Shown piece by piece: positions 45,071 through 56,148 of a DNA stretch of 64,000 bases. The notes below the pieces were generated by a model. That model did not search any database. It saw only the letters and a list, made by a program, of their open reading frames with translations, and had not been told where the DNA came from. Where the stretch lies: contig NC_092249.1 in the NCBI RefSeq assembly GCF_036320965.1, positions 1,930,114 through 1,994,113 of the forward strand. Reading direction: 5' to 3'. The number at the start of each line of letters is the position of its first letter. Within the stretch, counting starts at the first letter, position 1. Source of the stretch: Panulirus ornatus. Taxonomy: Eukaryota; Arthropoda; Malacostraca; Decapoda; Palinuridae. The position numbers were made by a program, and so were the translations under genes.

Positions 45071-46109
45071 CCCACAATCTTCGCTTCCGTTCCTTTCCCC
45101 CTTCCATGAGTACCTCCCCAGCCTGGCTGCCTTCCAGGTCAAAAAAGGGTATCCACAATGTGCTCCGGACAGCCACGTCAACAGTGCATACACAGCTCCA
45201 TCCACCCAAGTCAACAAATGAGGCGGCGCACCGCCTCCCCACGTCAACACCCCCGTCAATGATTCTACAGGGGTCTCTCCCCACCGCCCCCACACCCCCT
45301 ACAGCAACGCCCACGTCAACAGTTCTCAAAAGAACTAAGCAAACTACAGCAAGAACCCCCGCCCCAACCTCAAAAAGCACTACTCTAGCCACTCCCCCCA
45401 ACCCCACACCAAGAGCCACGTAAAGAAGCGCTGGCGTGGCCACCCCCACCAAGGAAGCATTGCTGGCAGCCACTGCTATGCTGTGTCCTGCACCGTACTC
45501 CTCTCCCCTCTCCCCCGGGGGTGCTACACCCCGGCTCTCCCCACCCACCCAGGCTCCAACGCTGGGAATCAATACTCCCTCCCTCTCCCTCCCTCTCCCT
45601 CCCTTCTCTCCCTCCCTCCTCTCCCCCGTCGCTACACGAACTCCCAAGAATCATGCTACAAATCTACCCTTCCCTCCCCTCTACCCTTCCCTCCCCTCTC
45701 GTCTCATCCCCTGTTACGAAGGGTAACACCAAGGGGATGGGGGGGGGGGGGGTAGGGTCTGCAGTAACACAACAAGGAGATGCGACAACCTGTCTAATCT
45801 CGTCTCGCTAATCTCAAGAAAAGGATTAGCTCTGGGAAGGAGTAACGCCAACAAGATTGGGTCGCCTTCCCAATCCAGAGCAAAGTTGGCCGAACTCCTG
45901 ATCCCTACAAGATGGGTAAACAATGGGAGGACTGGGAGACTTTAGCAGCCATGGGGAACAAGTCATGGGAGAGGGACAGTAGAAGCCATGGGATGCAATA
46001 CATGGGGCGACAGTGACAGTCATGGGGAGAAAGATGTGTCTATGGGGCGTTGAGGTACTTCTTACAGCAGCCATGAAGCCCATAGTAGCTATGAAAGCTG
46101 ATATTCTAT

Positions 46110-46110
<1 letters not shown>
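45071..46110. other. C-rich stretch with short repeats, no gene seen
   Basis: CACGTCAACA words occur at about 45173, 45240 and 45310. CTCCCTCCCTCTCC runs occur at 45575-45720, and CATGGG(G/A) words are frequent at 45950-46030. Frames of 223 codons (minus) and 90-105 codons (plus) are low-complexity. Confidence 0.5.

Positions 46111-46174
<64 letters not shown>
46111..46174. repeat. (TC)n microsatellite
   Basis: Pure CT tract of 64 bases. CATTCA(T/C)TC words follow to about 46520. Confidence 0.96.
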
Positions 46175-46175
<1 letters not shown>

Positions 46176-46619
46176 ATCACTGTTTCCCTTTCCCGTTTCC
46201 TCCTGGTCCTTCTGTCAGCTGGCAGAAGGCCCGGATTCCCCCAAACCCCTCCCTACCCACTCATTCATTCCCTCCCCACCCCACCCACCCCCTCTTTAAC
46301 ATTCATCCATTCACAACGTCACATTCATTTCATTCACCAGCTTTCCGTTTTCCTCGGGGGGGAGTCTTCCAGTTGATTGGCTGGCTGGCTGTTCATTATT
46401 CAACCACTCATTCAATACCTCACACTCACACGCTCTCCACGGTTTATACTCAGCTGACTGGTTCAGGTCCATCAGTTCCTCATTCACTCACTCCCCTGGG
46501 GTTCATTCACTCCCTCATCTGCATAACAGGGTCTCTGTAATTCCACCTATTCACTGAAAAACCTCCAATTTCCTTCAAGCAAATTGGACATAACTCAGGT
46601 CATTCAATTTCCTCGAACC

Positions 46620-46735
46620 CATTCGACCTTGATGGTACGACCCTTGGGCGTGAGCACTGACCTGACCCTTGAAGGGGTCAAGGTCAAAGGTTAAGCAGTC
46701 ATGCTCAAGAGTTGTACAGTCGTCTTCATGAGTCT
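46620..46735. repeat. 21-base family element, compact
   Basis: One left unit (GATGGTACGACCCTTGGG), a core with TGACCTGACCCTTGAAGGGG and TCAAGGTCAAAGGTTA (near-perfect DR1 at 46681-46693), and one right unit (TGCTCAAGAGTTGTACAGTC). Confidence 0.82.
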
Positions 46736-46776
46736 TGTCAGGCGTCTATATTCAGTACCTCTGTCATACGCACACA

Positions 46777-46856
46777 CGAATACACATGCTGATACGCATA
46801 CGTAGACACGAATACACATGCTGATACGTATACGTAGACACGAATACACATGCTGG
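46777..46856. repeat. 32-base tandem repeat, three copies
   Basis: Unit CGAATACACATGCTGATACG then (C/T)ATACGTAGACA. Confidence 0.95.
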
Positions 46857-46899
46857 CTAATCACATATACGCTCATGAAGGTATACGCACACTAGTCAT

Positions 46900-47410
46900 A
46901 CTTACATGGACACAGAGGCATGCGTACACAAGACACATACACGTACAAGGGCAATCACCCACTCACAACCTTACTACGGGATCTACAATACAACCAAAGT
47001 CATTACAACTGATCTCAGAACCACACAGAACCTCTCATCCACAATTACGGACATACTAACATACAACACAAACATCCACATCAAACTAGTGGCAAAGCCA
47101 ACACCACGGATAAACAACTACAACCACAACCAGACCCACAACCGCCAAAACAACATAGTTACAAGCAAAATCCCACATCCATAATTAAGTTCAGAACCAA
47201 ATACAACTACAACCACAGGATTAAAAACCCTTCGCAACCTCAGCCAATGTTACAACCTTCATTCACGTCCACAACCACACAGTCACAACCACTACCGCAG
47301 TCCCAGTCTCCCTCATCACTCACAACACCTGCCCGGCCACAACACAAGACCTCCAAACCTCAGCAAATGTTCACAGTTCCGTGTGAACACTTCCACAACG
47401 GAAGCCACAG
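46900..47410. repeat. degenerate ACAACCACA-rich stretch
   Basis: CACAACC and ACTACAAC words are frequent without a fixed unit. A poly-C run of about 15 follows near 47452. Confidence 0.5.
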
Positions 47411-47553
47411 AGTTATACAACCGTACACCAGAGTTCGCTAACAATATGACCCCCCCCCCCCCCCCGAACCAGGAGGGCACCACAGCTCCACATTAACCCG
47501 AGATTAAAAATCACATTTCCGGGAAATTAACCTTGGTCGAATCTGGTGGTGGT

Positions 47554-47554
<1 letters not shown>

Positions 47555-47624
<70 letters not shown>
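47555..47624. repeat. (GT)n microsatellite
   Basis: GT tract of about 70 bases after GGTGGTGGT. Confidence 0.96.
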
Positions 47625-48068
47625 AGGGGAGGGGGACGTTCGTAAATAGTGCCAGATTCCTGACGTTGTAAGATCAGGTTAATGACCCGGATGAAGGAGA
47701 GGGGGGGGGGGGAACCATAATATAATGCTTCTCAATGGGGGGGAGTGAAGGATCCTCATATATGAATAGAACTGCCACGACGTAACGTGAATGAGGAGGA
47801 GGAGGAGGAAGAAGACGTCCCCTCCCTCCTGCCTCCTTCCTCATATGTGCTGCCGTGTGAGGCAGCCCCATGCCTTCGAGGGGTGAGGTCTCGCGTGAGA
47901 AAACGCATCCCTTTTGCTTGAGAAACGGAGCTGAAGGGAAAGTTTCCCCTGCTTTAAGCGCGTGATATGGTAATGTGAGAAAGCTCCATTTGCCTCCAGG
48001 GGTTGAGGGAAAAAGTTCCCTGGACTCGGCAGGAACGTGTGTTGCTTTGAGGCTGGTGTGTGCCACTG

Positions 48069-48073
<5 letters not shown>
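47625..48073. other. unique stretch, no gene seen
   Basis: G runs near 47700 and 47740 and GAGGAGGAGGA near 47795. A 130-codon minus frame (47674-48066) ends in those low-complexity runs and is unrecognised. Confidence 0.4.

Positions 48074-48141
<68 letters not shown>
48074..48141. repeat. (GA)n microsatellite
   Basis: Pure GA tract of 68 bases. Confidence 0.97.
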
Positions 48142-48146
<5 letters not shown>

Positions 48147-48254
48147 CTCACCTCTGGCATCACAGAATCAGGGACCACTTGCGATAGCCCTCACCATAGG
48201 CCCTAAGGGTGGGTGGGAGGCCCGTCACTCTTCCCTGATCCATCTGGCGGGACA

Positions 48255-48435
48255 CAGACCTTAAAACCCTGACGAAAGACCCTGATACCCCCTGGTAACA
48301 GACCCTGATACCGCCTGGTAACAGACCCTGATCCATTTGGTAATAGACCCTAATGCTTACTCATAGACCCTAATCCCCTGGTAACATACCCTAACGCCCT
48401 TGTGACAGACCCTGACTCCCTAGTGGTAAGAGACC
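48255..48435. repeat. degenerate ~26-base repeat
   Basis: AGACCCTGATACC(C/G)CCTGG then TAACA, about seven diverged copies. Confidence 0.85.
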
Positions 48436-48589
48436 ATCACTTGACCCTGATCTGGGACCCCCCCCCCCTCCTAACACCTCCAGAACGTGCATAGGAAGAG
48501 CGAATCGTAAACATGATACTCCCTGAGCCCTGATGACCGCTAAAGGGTCGGTGGATGAATGGAGTTGTTCGCCAGGGTCACGAGAAGCG

Positions 48590-48830
48590 ATGACACGTAA
48601 GGGTCGTTACGGGAAAAGTAAGGGTCAAGGGTGTGTACCACACCACGAATGAAGTCAGGGATGTTGAGACACCGGGTGAGGATGTAGGACGGAAAATCAT
48701 GAGCTGACGGATACCCATTGCGCTTCTTCGAAGACACGACCCTTGCATATGAAGCCTTCGGCCTTTGCCCTTATCCAGAAAGGTCAGGTCGATGATCACG
48801 TCATCGTAGTTGAAGTCGTGATATCCTGTT
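48590..48830. repeat. diverged 21-base family fragment
   Basis: AAGGGTCGTTACGG and AAGGGTCAAGGG at the left. ACGACCCTTGCATATGAAGC, AAAGGTCAGGTCGATGATC and AGTTGAAGTCGTGA at the right. Arms not recognisable as arrays. Confidence 0.55.
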
Positions 48831-48879
48831 AGACCATATGGTAACTTAGTCTTCTTGGGACAGATAGACGGACAGCCTT

Positions 48880-49080
48880 AAACAGAGACAGACAGACGCA
48901 CAAAGACACATTAAACAGAGACAGACAGACGCACAAACACACACTAAACAGAGACAGACAGACGCACAAACACACACTAAACAGAGACAGACAGACGCAC
49001 AAACACACACTAAACAGAGACAGACAGACGCACAAACACACACTAAACAGAGACAGAGAGACGCACAAACACACAGTACA
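48880..49080. repeat. 33-base tandem repeat, about six copies
   Basis: Unit ACAGAGACAGACAGACGCAC then AAACACACACTAA. A multiple of three, giving an 11-residue cycle on the minus strand. Confidence 0.96.
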
Positions 49081-49820
49081 CGACGCTACAAATGGCAGCG
49101 AAAAGCAATAAAACAAGACAAAATATCAAACCTTAAAAAAAAAAAAACTCCCACACGTAATATATTCATAAGAGCGAGACGGAGGGGAATATTCTGTCCG
49201 ACACATTCTCTCGCTTCTGCCTTCTGCAACATCTTTCCGTGTCGCTGCTTCCCTCTCTCTCCTCCCCGACGCGCCAGCCAGCTCACACCTCTGTCCCAGC
49301 AACACTACCTCACCTCCTCCTCCTCCTCCTCCTCCTCCTTCTCCCTCCTCCGGCAGACCTGCCTCCCAAATTTTCGCTCGAAGAATTTGGGTAGCGCCTC
49401 TCCCCGGGGCCGAGGGTCGCTATCGCTCAGTCAACAATCGCTATAGAAGATTCGACGGTCCTAAAGAGGAATTCTAATGTTTCTTTTTTCACGCGATGTT
49501 TACCCCGATGCAATATTTACGCTCACGGCGTGTTTCCCCTGCTTACACTCAGCTCTTGTTTACACTACCCACACATCCTGAGACATCCTACAGCTCACTA
49601 GGATGTCGTCTGTGTCCAGTAGGAGCCTCCTCGTCTCACGGGGAAGGAGTTTGGGAAGTCTGGTTATCCAATGCAGTATGTGATCCAGCCGCCCGACCTC
49701 ACACCAAGCTTTGTAAATAACTGAGTGAGAGAGTTATTAATAAATAATGAAGGTGAACCGGAATCTAGATGAACAGCTCTATCACCGGGGTTCTAGAGAA
49801 ATTACATTTCTAGAGAGGCA
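49081..49820. other. unique stretch, (CTC)n at 49310-49340, no gene seen
   Basis: Moderately GC-rich around 49180-49440 with a CTC tract. No open frame of recognisable character. Confidence 0.45.
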
Positions 49821-49985
49821 CGTTATGAATGAACACGGTACAGGAAAATCAGTGTGTGTGTAGCGTTATAGATAAACAAGGTAACAGAAACTCTATAAAA
49901 CGTTATAGATAAACACACGATACTAGAAACTCAAGTCCATACAGCGTTAAAGACAAACAAGTTACCGGAAAATCCATCTATCAAC
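49821..49985. repeat. degenerate ~42-base repeat
   Basis: CGTTATAGATAAACAAGGTA followed by CAGAAACTC, about four copies starting near 49822, 49864, 49900 and 49945. Confidence 0.82.
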
Positions 49986-50277
49986 AAACTACACTTCGAA
50001 AACACTCACCAGGTCACAATCTACGAAAACTCCAGACGTACCGGATACCAATCGCTTTAAAACACCATCCCACGCTACGACCACCTTCCAAAAATATCCG
50101 GAAAACCATCATAAAAAAAAAATACACGTGTCCATGTGACCCTGAAACTTACATATTGGCTTCTGGCGGCGCTAGCGAGCCTCCGGGGGACCAAACAGCA
50201 ATATATGTACAGAAACGTTCCTGAACCTTGAGGCAACTTTTTTCTTTTTTGGCTACATTTGGGAGACATCTTTAACC

Positions 50278-50280
<3 letters not shown>

Positions 50281-50351
<71 letters not shown>
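50281..50351. repeat. (GA)n microsatellite
   Basis: Pure GA tract of about 71 bases. Confidence 0.97.
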
Positions 50352-50353
<2 letters not shown>

Positions 50354-50569
50354 ACAGGAACATTGAGACAAATATGAACATGCGTATGACATACCAAGTC
50401 TGATATTAAGCTTAAAAAACCTATATAAATATATAGGTCTTGATAACATCCCGTTCTCTGTACTTAAAAAAGGAATGTGGAGAGATGATAAACAGCCATA
50501 GGATGTGTCCATAACAGGACATGACAGAGATAACAGATAAGAAGGCCAATTGGCCTTCAACGTGGTGAT

Positions 50570-51140
50570 GTGTCTAATAATATAACGTTAAGACATTCGT
50601 CATCACTTCTTCAACGAACTTTTCGCTATACCCCCAACCAGTATTACCGCTGTGGATCCGTTCTCCAGGTGGCGCCATCGTACATACACACTGCGCCTGT
50701 CACCCCCCCACCGAGCTTCACACTGCGCCAGACTGCGCGTCAAGACGCACCGGTCGCGCGACCTTGTATTGCCGACGCGTTGTCTACCGAACCGCCAAAT
50801 CATACCTGAAAACCAACGTTCGTTGACCACCTTCTACTCTCCTCGCCCGACACCCGATCGACGTCCGGTCTTCATCTCTCACCTTCCGTTACGCCGACGT
50901 TGTACTGTCTTCGCTGTATCAGTCACTCAACGACGTACGGACGCGCGTACAGCGTACTCAGCCCTTACCGCATTCTGCTGCACGAAGCCGGGGATCTTAC
51001 CGCGTATCATTGAAGATGATATCGCCGTGTCTTGACGACCTGTTACGAAATCGCTTTACAGCGACGATCTTCGCTATCTTCCACCTACGCTGTCTCGCTA
51101 TTGCGAATCCTTGATACAACAAAGACGAATGCGGGTACCT
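50570..51140. other. CpG-rich non-repetitive block
   Basis: About 570 bases with frequent CG dinucleotides and no tandem repeats, unlike its surroundings. A plus frame of 127 codons (50652-51035, no ATG at its start) is Arg/Pro/Ser/Thr-rich and unrecognised. A 79-codon frame overlaps it in another phase. Could be a CpG-island-like promoter, an exon, or a mobile-element remnant. Confidence 0.3.
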
Positions 51141-51660
51141 CCCTACTAACAAGGTGGGCTGCAGTAAAAAAACAACTCAGGAAAGTTGAGGAACCAGCGA
51201 AAAACAACAGGTTAATTCCAACTGTGAATTTAAACTTTATTTCCACCGTTAATCTAATCCTTTTTTATTTTCACTAACTCGGACACCATATTTCGAGTGC
51301 AACTTTACGTAAAAATTTACTTCGTTCGTGGCCAAAACAATACTCTCTCGCCTCTGGCTTAAATTTCTCCTGTGTGACTGCAAACCCTTTGGCTTAAAAC
51401 GTAATTCTAAGTTCTTCAATGTAACTATGCCACTTCAGCTCAAACTTTATCAAAAAAAAAAAAAGAAAAAGAAAAATATTCGACCGTAAAGATGCTTTTG
51501 CTCAAAGTTGCACGAAACACGAGGTTCCTCCACCAAGTGACAACTGCTTCAGCGCTCAAAGAAGCTCGCTAGCAACACAAGTTCCTCTTCAGTGTGACGC
51601 TAAATATAAAAGTTTTCCAACCCTGGCCCAACACTGTGTTTCCCCTACAGTGTATGTAGT
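51141..51660. other. unique stretch, no gene seen
   Basis: TTTAACTT/AAATTT-type words and a poly-A run near 51455. CCTACAGTG near 51647 resembles a splice acceptor on the plus strand. Confidence 0.35.
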
Positions 51661-51780
51661 TTGCCTCCCCGGCGTCAAGTTAGACTCACACGTCGAGACT
51701 CTCCAACACAAGAGGAGACCAGAGACCGAAGCGGCTCCGCCCGCCAACAAAACTCCCCAACACAAGACCCCCCCACCGCA

Positions 51781-51890
51781 AATATGACTCGCTTCGTCTT
51801 CCCCACCCGCATCTCCAACAGGATCATGTTCCCCCACCACTGCTGGCTGTCCCGTGCCAAGATCTCCAACATCAACAAGGGCCCCAACTC
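51781..51890 (-). CDS. candidate exon with strong GC3 bias, strand uncertain
   Basis: On the plus strand, 36 codons from ATG 51784 have G or C at the third position in 34 cases. On the minus strand the same bases also give a GC3-rich, protein-like frame, and that strand has a good acceptor match (CAATATATACAG) ending at 51891. The plus frame ends at a possible GT donor (CTCCT|GTATAT). A pattern this biased is unlike the neighbouring AT-rich and repeat DNA. I recognise no family on either strand and cannot place partner exons. Confidence 0.25.
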
Positions 51891-52009
51891 CTGTATATAT
51901 TGTTGTCTGTGTGACCCGTAACAACATCTCCCTCGCCAACACATTCCTCCATCACATTACACTGTTGGTCGGTTCTCAGAGAGACAAAGTTTCTGGCGTG
52001 AATTTACAC

Positions 52010-52105
52010 AATGTCAAGTGGATGACAGAGAGGAATCACCGTCATGTGGATGACACGAGCCACTGCCACGTGGATGACACGAACGAGTCATTGTCACGTG
52101 GGTGA
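52010..52105. repeat. ~27-base repeat, GTGGATGACA words
   Basis: TCATGTGGATGACACGAG, CCACGTGGATGACACGAA and TCACGTGGGTGACC, three to four diverged units. Confidence 0.75.
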
Positions 52106-52227
52106 CCACCACTTCTCATCCAACACCTAACACATCCGTTCATCCAGCATCCACCGACCATCCAACAACCAGCCCCTCCAAAAAAAAAAAAGGGGGGGGG
52201 GGAGGGTTTGCTGCACTGTGAGTCAGC

Positions 52228-52310
52228 CACTTCAGTGGCTGTCAAATATCACTCCTTATTTTACCCACATGTCATCTCTCTTCCTCGGCCACATGTGGGA
52301 TACTGGCATT
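52228..52310 (+). repeat. dispersed CTTCAGTGGCTGTCA repeat, copy 3
   Basis: The motif, at 52230-52244, is preceded by AGTCAGCCA so that CAGCCACT and AGTGGCTG form an inverted repeat. The downstream ~50 bases align with the 21.64 kb copy. Confidence 0.7.
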
Positions 52311-52847
52311 TCCACCACAAACCTACAATCTCTTCACCTCGCACGACCTGCTCTGACCTCACATTGTGGCAACGTCTTACCGCAAGCACTAATCACCTTA
52401 ACTATCTCTTCACAACCAACGACTCCACAGGATGACGACAGTGTCTCAAAACGACGGGTGACGAGCAGGGTTCGAAATGCTTCACAAGACCAGTTCCGGA
52501 CTTATCCCCTCCTTCAATCACCCCATCTCTGCCTCCGTCATCCGAGATCATTAAAAGTTAAGCAGAAGACTTCCAGATGGGTCTTCCCACGCCTCCTTCT
52601 GAGGCTTTCACGAATCACTTCATATAAAAGAGGCGCGGGTGGGTTTCAAGATACCAATCAGCGTAATATTCAATTTGATTTCTCTTCATATAAATAGAAA
52701 AAAAAATGATAATAACAACACTGAAATGAAAACGGAACGACAGACAATTAGTCATATTACAAAAAAAAACAAAAAAAAAAACAAAAGAACACAGAGACAA
52801 GTCACACACACACATACCCGGCTTAAGGTGCTGTGCGTTCAGTGCAT

Positions 52848-52849
<2 letters not shown>

Positions 52850-52915
<66 letters not shown>

Positions 52916-53018
52916 CTTCTAGCCCAGGCCTAATAAAAAAAAGAAGACACCCATCTCTAGGCCTCTAAAATTACACACTTAAATCAACAGTACCAAAACA
53001 ACCACAATAAACAAGATA

Positions 53019-53083
<65 letters not shown>
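52850..53083. repeat. facing (CA)n and (TG)n tracts
   Basis: CA tract of about 63 bases at 52850-52912 and TG tract of about 62 bases at 53022-53083, separated by 109 bases. Complementary in inverted orientation. Confidence 0.96.
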
Positions 53084-53084
<1 letters not shown>

Positions 53085-53248
53085 CGAGAGAGAGAGTGAC
53101 GGCCAGCCAAGCCCTTACTGAAGGTCCACCTTCGCTCAGGGCGTCGGCCGTAGCCACCTCGCCTCCGGCGACATAAGCCTCTCGTAGACCCCCTGACGAA
53201 CCAGGAGAAACAATGGGTCTCGTGAAGTGATGGAGGGTGGGTGAAGGG

Positions 53249-53310
53249 GTAGGTAGGTAGGTAGGTAGGTAGGTAGGTAGGTAGGTAGGTAGGTAGGTAG
53301 GTAGGTAGGT
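53249..53310. repeat. (TAGG)n microsatellite
   Basis: About 15 perfect GTAG tetramers. Confidence 0.97.
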
Positions 53311-53433
53311 CTCGTCTCCCACCATCCTTCGGTTTGGCGGCGGTCGAGGGGCGGGCGCGCACTTCGAGATCTCCATGTCGCACAGAACGCAATCGCCTAA
53401 ACCCCCGTCCGGATCAACTGGAACTCTCCTGGA

Positions 53434-53437
<4 letters not shown>

Positions 53438-53469
<32 letters not shown>
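53438..53469. repeat. (TC)n microsatellite
   Basis: CT tract of 32 bases. Confidence 0.95.
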
Positions 53470-53471
<2 letters not shown>

Positions 53472-53689
53472 GACGGCAATCTGACTGCCTTTGTCTCAAG
53501 TAGGGGATCTGGAAGGCGACTCCTCCCTCCCTGACATCTCCTCCCACACACACACCAGCATTATACGACCACAGCGGCTCAAGTCTTATTCTCAAGTCGG
53601 GTTTTAAGCTCAAGTATCCTTCTTTTTCCTCTCTCTCTTTTTCTTCTAAAAGTCGTGAAGGATTAGACTCGTGTGGTGTATTCCCATTC

Positions 53690-53830
53690 TCTGGGTATCA
53701 AGGGATCAACCCAGATTACGTTTCTGATTACAAACGTTACGTGGGTCTTAGAGAACAACCCTGGCATGTTTCTGATTAATATTGCTACCTCAGCGATCAA
53801 TCTGCCATGTTCTTGATTACTACTCAAGTG
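53690..53830. repeat. degenerate ~50-base repeat, TTTCTGATTA words
   Basis: GTTTCTGATTA(C/A) and TTCTTGATTACTAC separated by similar linkers, three copies. It forms the C-terminal half of a 137-codon minus frame that I do not call a gene. Confidence 0.6.
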
Positions 53831-53924
53831 TTTTTTTAAGTGAGGATTTTCTGAAATGAGTTTTGTATGCCATACAATAATGTGCTTTATTTCCCTAATT
53901 TGTTGTTCCATTACCTTCAAAAAA

Positions 53925-54130
53925 TTGGATCGACCTATATACGAGGCATATAATAAAGTCATGATTTCTTGGCCAAAAATCAGGGGTCGACCTATACACG
54001 AGGTAAACCTATACACGAGTATATACGGTATAGTGTTCATTGGTTGGAGCCTATAATTTGTTCGCTCAGATCTCATAGCTGGATCGACCTATACACGAGA
54101 TACACTTATAGATGACTATATACGGTTATC
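53925..54130. mobile_element. clustered transposon-end-like repeats
   Basis: GGATCGACCTATATACGAGG, GGGTCGACCTATACACGAGG with GAGTATATACGGTATA, and GGATCGACCTATACACGAGA with GACTATATACGGTTA lie in the same orientation within 200 bases. Words like CGTATATACTCGTGTATA recur at ends of DNA transposons in many animals. That link is from general memory, so the family is not assigned. Confidence 0.45.
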
Positions 54131-54519
54131 TATTAATAAAACACATGAAATTATTTAGGTTTATCATTATAACTTAAAAAAAAAAAAAGATAAACCCTGA
54201 AGCCCGCATTTACCCCACCACCGAATTCTTACCCTTCTAAAGCCATTCGGAATGTTTACCATTCAGACGGTGGCCCGGTAATTAAATCGTTGTCAATTAG
54301 CAACTCAAAAGACGGCAGCCCCCACCCGCCACTGCTCCTGCAATTTCTCTCCGTGCATCGCTTTCCGAAGGCTACAGTCGTGGACTTGACAATACGATCG
54401 ATAATCCAATACAAGCTAATAGTGGGGGCCGACCTTTTGCCCAGAGGCGCCCATCAAGCAGGAGGAGTGAGGCTGTAAACTGTGATGTGTGTTGGTAAAG
54501 GCAACAGAACCTCCGTGGT

Positions 54520-54840
54520 TTACCTTGCCACAGAACCTAAAGGTAAACCAACCTCCAAAACCTGGCTCGTTTAACTTCAAATTCGAAAGTTTACTTCAAC
54601 GGTTTACAACACTACCAATAAGCACCTCTCTAGTTTACCCAACCGCAAAACGCAAATGTAAACCAACCTCCAGAGACTGGCTGGTTTAACTTCAAATTTC
54701 AAAGCTTACTTCAAAGTTTTCACTACCAATATGCACTGTAGTTTACCCTCCCACAAAACGCATCTGTAAACGAACCTCAAAAGACTGGCTGGCTTAACGT
54801 CATCACGAAAGTTTACTACAGCAGTCTACTGCACTACAAT
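54520..54840. repeat. ~112-base tandem repeat, three diverged copies
   Basis: GTAAACCAACCTCCAAAACC, CTGGCTCGTTTAACTTCAAA, AAGTTTACTTCAACGG and AGTTTACCC recur at about 54541, 54658 and 54766. TTTAC/GTAAA words give internal inverted symmetry. Confidence 0.9.
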
Positions 54841-55194
54841 TAAGCTGAATCAGCCAGCTTACTGTATCAGTTTCTTAATACACGGTAATAAGCCCCGACA
54901 CAAGTTCGTTAATCCCCTCGACCCGTTTTCGTCAGATTCAGCATCATACACCTTCGACCCACCAGCTTATGCCACAGTCACTATACAACCTTATCCAGTG
55001 GCCTCACTATCCACACTGACCCCGACAGCTCACCATCTCACTATGCCCTTTCACTATACACCCTCACCATCACATGTCACGATACAGACTCACTAAACCC
55101 TCATACTTAACACTTAAACAGTACTACGCCTTAAGTGGACTTATATGAATATTTCAAATTCACTATCACACTCAGGTTCATAATCACAATACAT
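54841..55194. other. unique stretch, no gene seen
   Basis: CACTATAC-type words recur loosely at 54975-55070. Nothing else recognised. Confidence 0.4.
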
Positions 55195-55334
55195 TCACAA
55201 GCGAATGTTAAATTCAGGAGGAATTGTTCAATTCACAAGCGACAGCTAAACTTACGATGAAGCCCTTGTTAAAATCACATGGTATTGTTAAAATCAGAAG
55301 GTACTGTTAAATTTACAAGCCATTGTTAACGACC
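55195..55334. repeat. degenerate ~24-base repeat
   Basis: AATTCACAAGCGAATGTTAA, AAAATCAGAAGGTACTGTTA and similar, about six copies. Confidence 0.75.
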
Positions 55335-55470
55335 CTTGGTAGGTAGGTAGGTACGGTGGCCTTTGACCTGACCCTCTAAGGGTCACTAGGTGTTGCTCAA
55401 GGGTCGTACCAGTGTCCTTAAAGACTGTACTGTCGTCGTGGTCAAGGATTGTACCGTCTTGTGCAGCGGG
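55335..55470. repeat. 21-base family element, compact
   Basis: ACGACCCTTGG at the left edge, a short (TAGG)n insert, a core with CCTTTGACCTGACCCT, then TTGCTCAAGGGTCGTACCAG and GACTGTACTGTCGTCGTGG. Confidence 0.8.
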
Positions 55471-55499
55471 GCAGTTCAGCTGTTTACCAGTGGTTAGCA

Positions 55500-55525
55500 G
55501 TGTGTGTGTGTGTGTGTGTGTGTGT
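55500..55525. repeat. short (GT)n
   Basis: GT tract of 26 bases. Confidence 0.93.
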
Positions 55526-56076
55526 CTACTCTATACCTGAACGGTTGTTTTGTGGTAAGGGGAACTGCTGAAGAATAATTAGGTTAGGATGAACGACATT
55601 ATCAGCTCTGTATTGCAAGATGATCTATATATATCCTATATAATGGTTTCAAGAGTTTAAATCCACTCTTATGCCTTGTTAACAAGGTGACTGGTAGTCC
55701 TGTGCGAATTACACTGTGCGAAATTACTTTTTAATAATGTAACGAAATGATTAGTTTAATACTAGTCTAACAAGGTGAGAGGTAGTTCTGACTTAGGTGT
55801 ATATTTAAAACGTTAACTGACGATAATTCCACCTCATTAAATATCATAATCATCAACAGAATATATAATGATATAGCCGACCTATATTGACCACGGGACA
55901 TGTATGTGACGCATGCAGTTAATTTACGAGGCTCCGAGAACCAGTCGGACGTTAACTATTGCAACAATTTAATGACGCAATTGGTCACGCCAACGAGAGC
56001 AATTCTATCATATACCATTGTTAAACTAGCGAGCGCCTCTCCCTCTCCAGCCACATACCACTGCCAAACTAGCGAG

Positions 56077-56080
<4 letters not shown>
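55526..56080. other. unique AT-rich stretch, no gene seen
   Basis: AACAAGGTGA(C/G) followed by (T/A)GGTAGT is duplicated at about 55681 and 55768. CCACATACCACTGCCAAACTAGCGAGCGCCTC lies before the TC tract and is repeated after it. Confidence 0.45.

Positions 56081-56146
<66 letters not shown>
56081..56146. repeat. (TC)n inside a short direct duplication
   Basis: TC tract of 66 bases. The flanking word CATACCACTGCCAAACTAGC occurs on both sides, so the tract lies between direct repeats. Confidence 0.96.

Positions 56147-56148
<2 letters not shown>

Noticed and set aside
44976..45647. 223-codon minus frame with Val/Gly-rich hydrophobic stretches
   Set aside because: Translation of C-rich low-complexity DNA with short repeats; apparent membrane segments are compositional.
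53663..54076. 137-codon minus frame as a transposase
   Set aside because: No transposase motif; half of it is a degenerate repeat and half is end-like repeat sequence.
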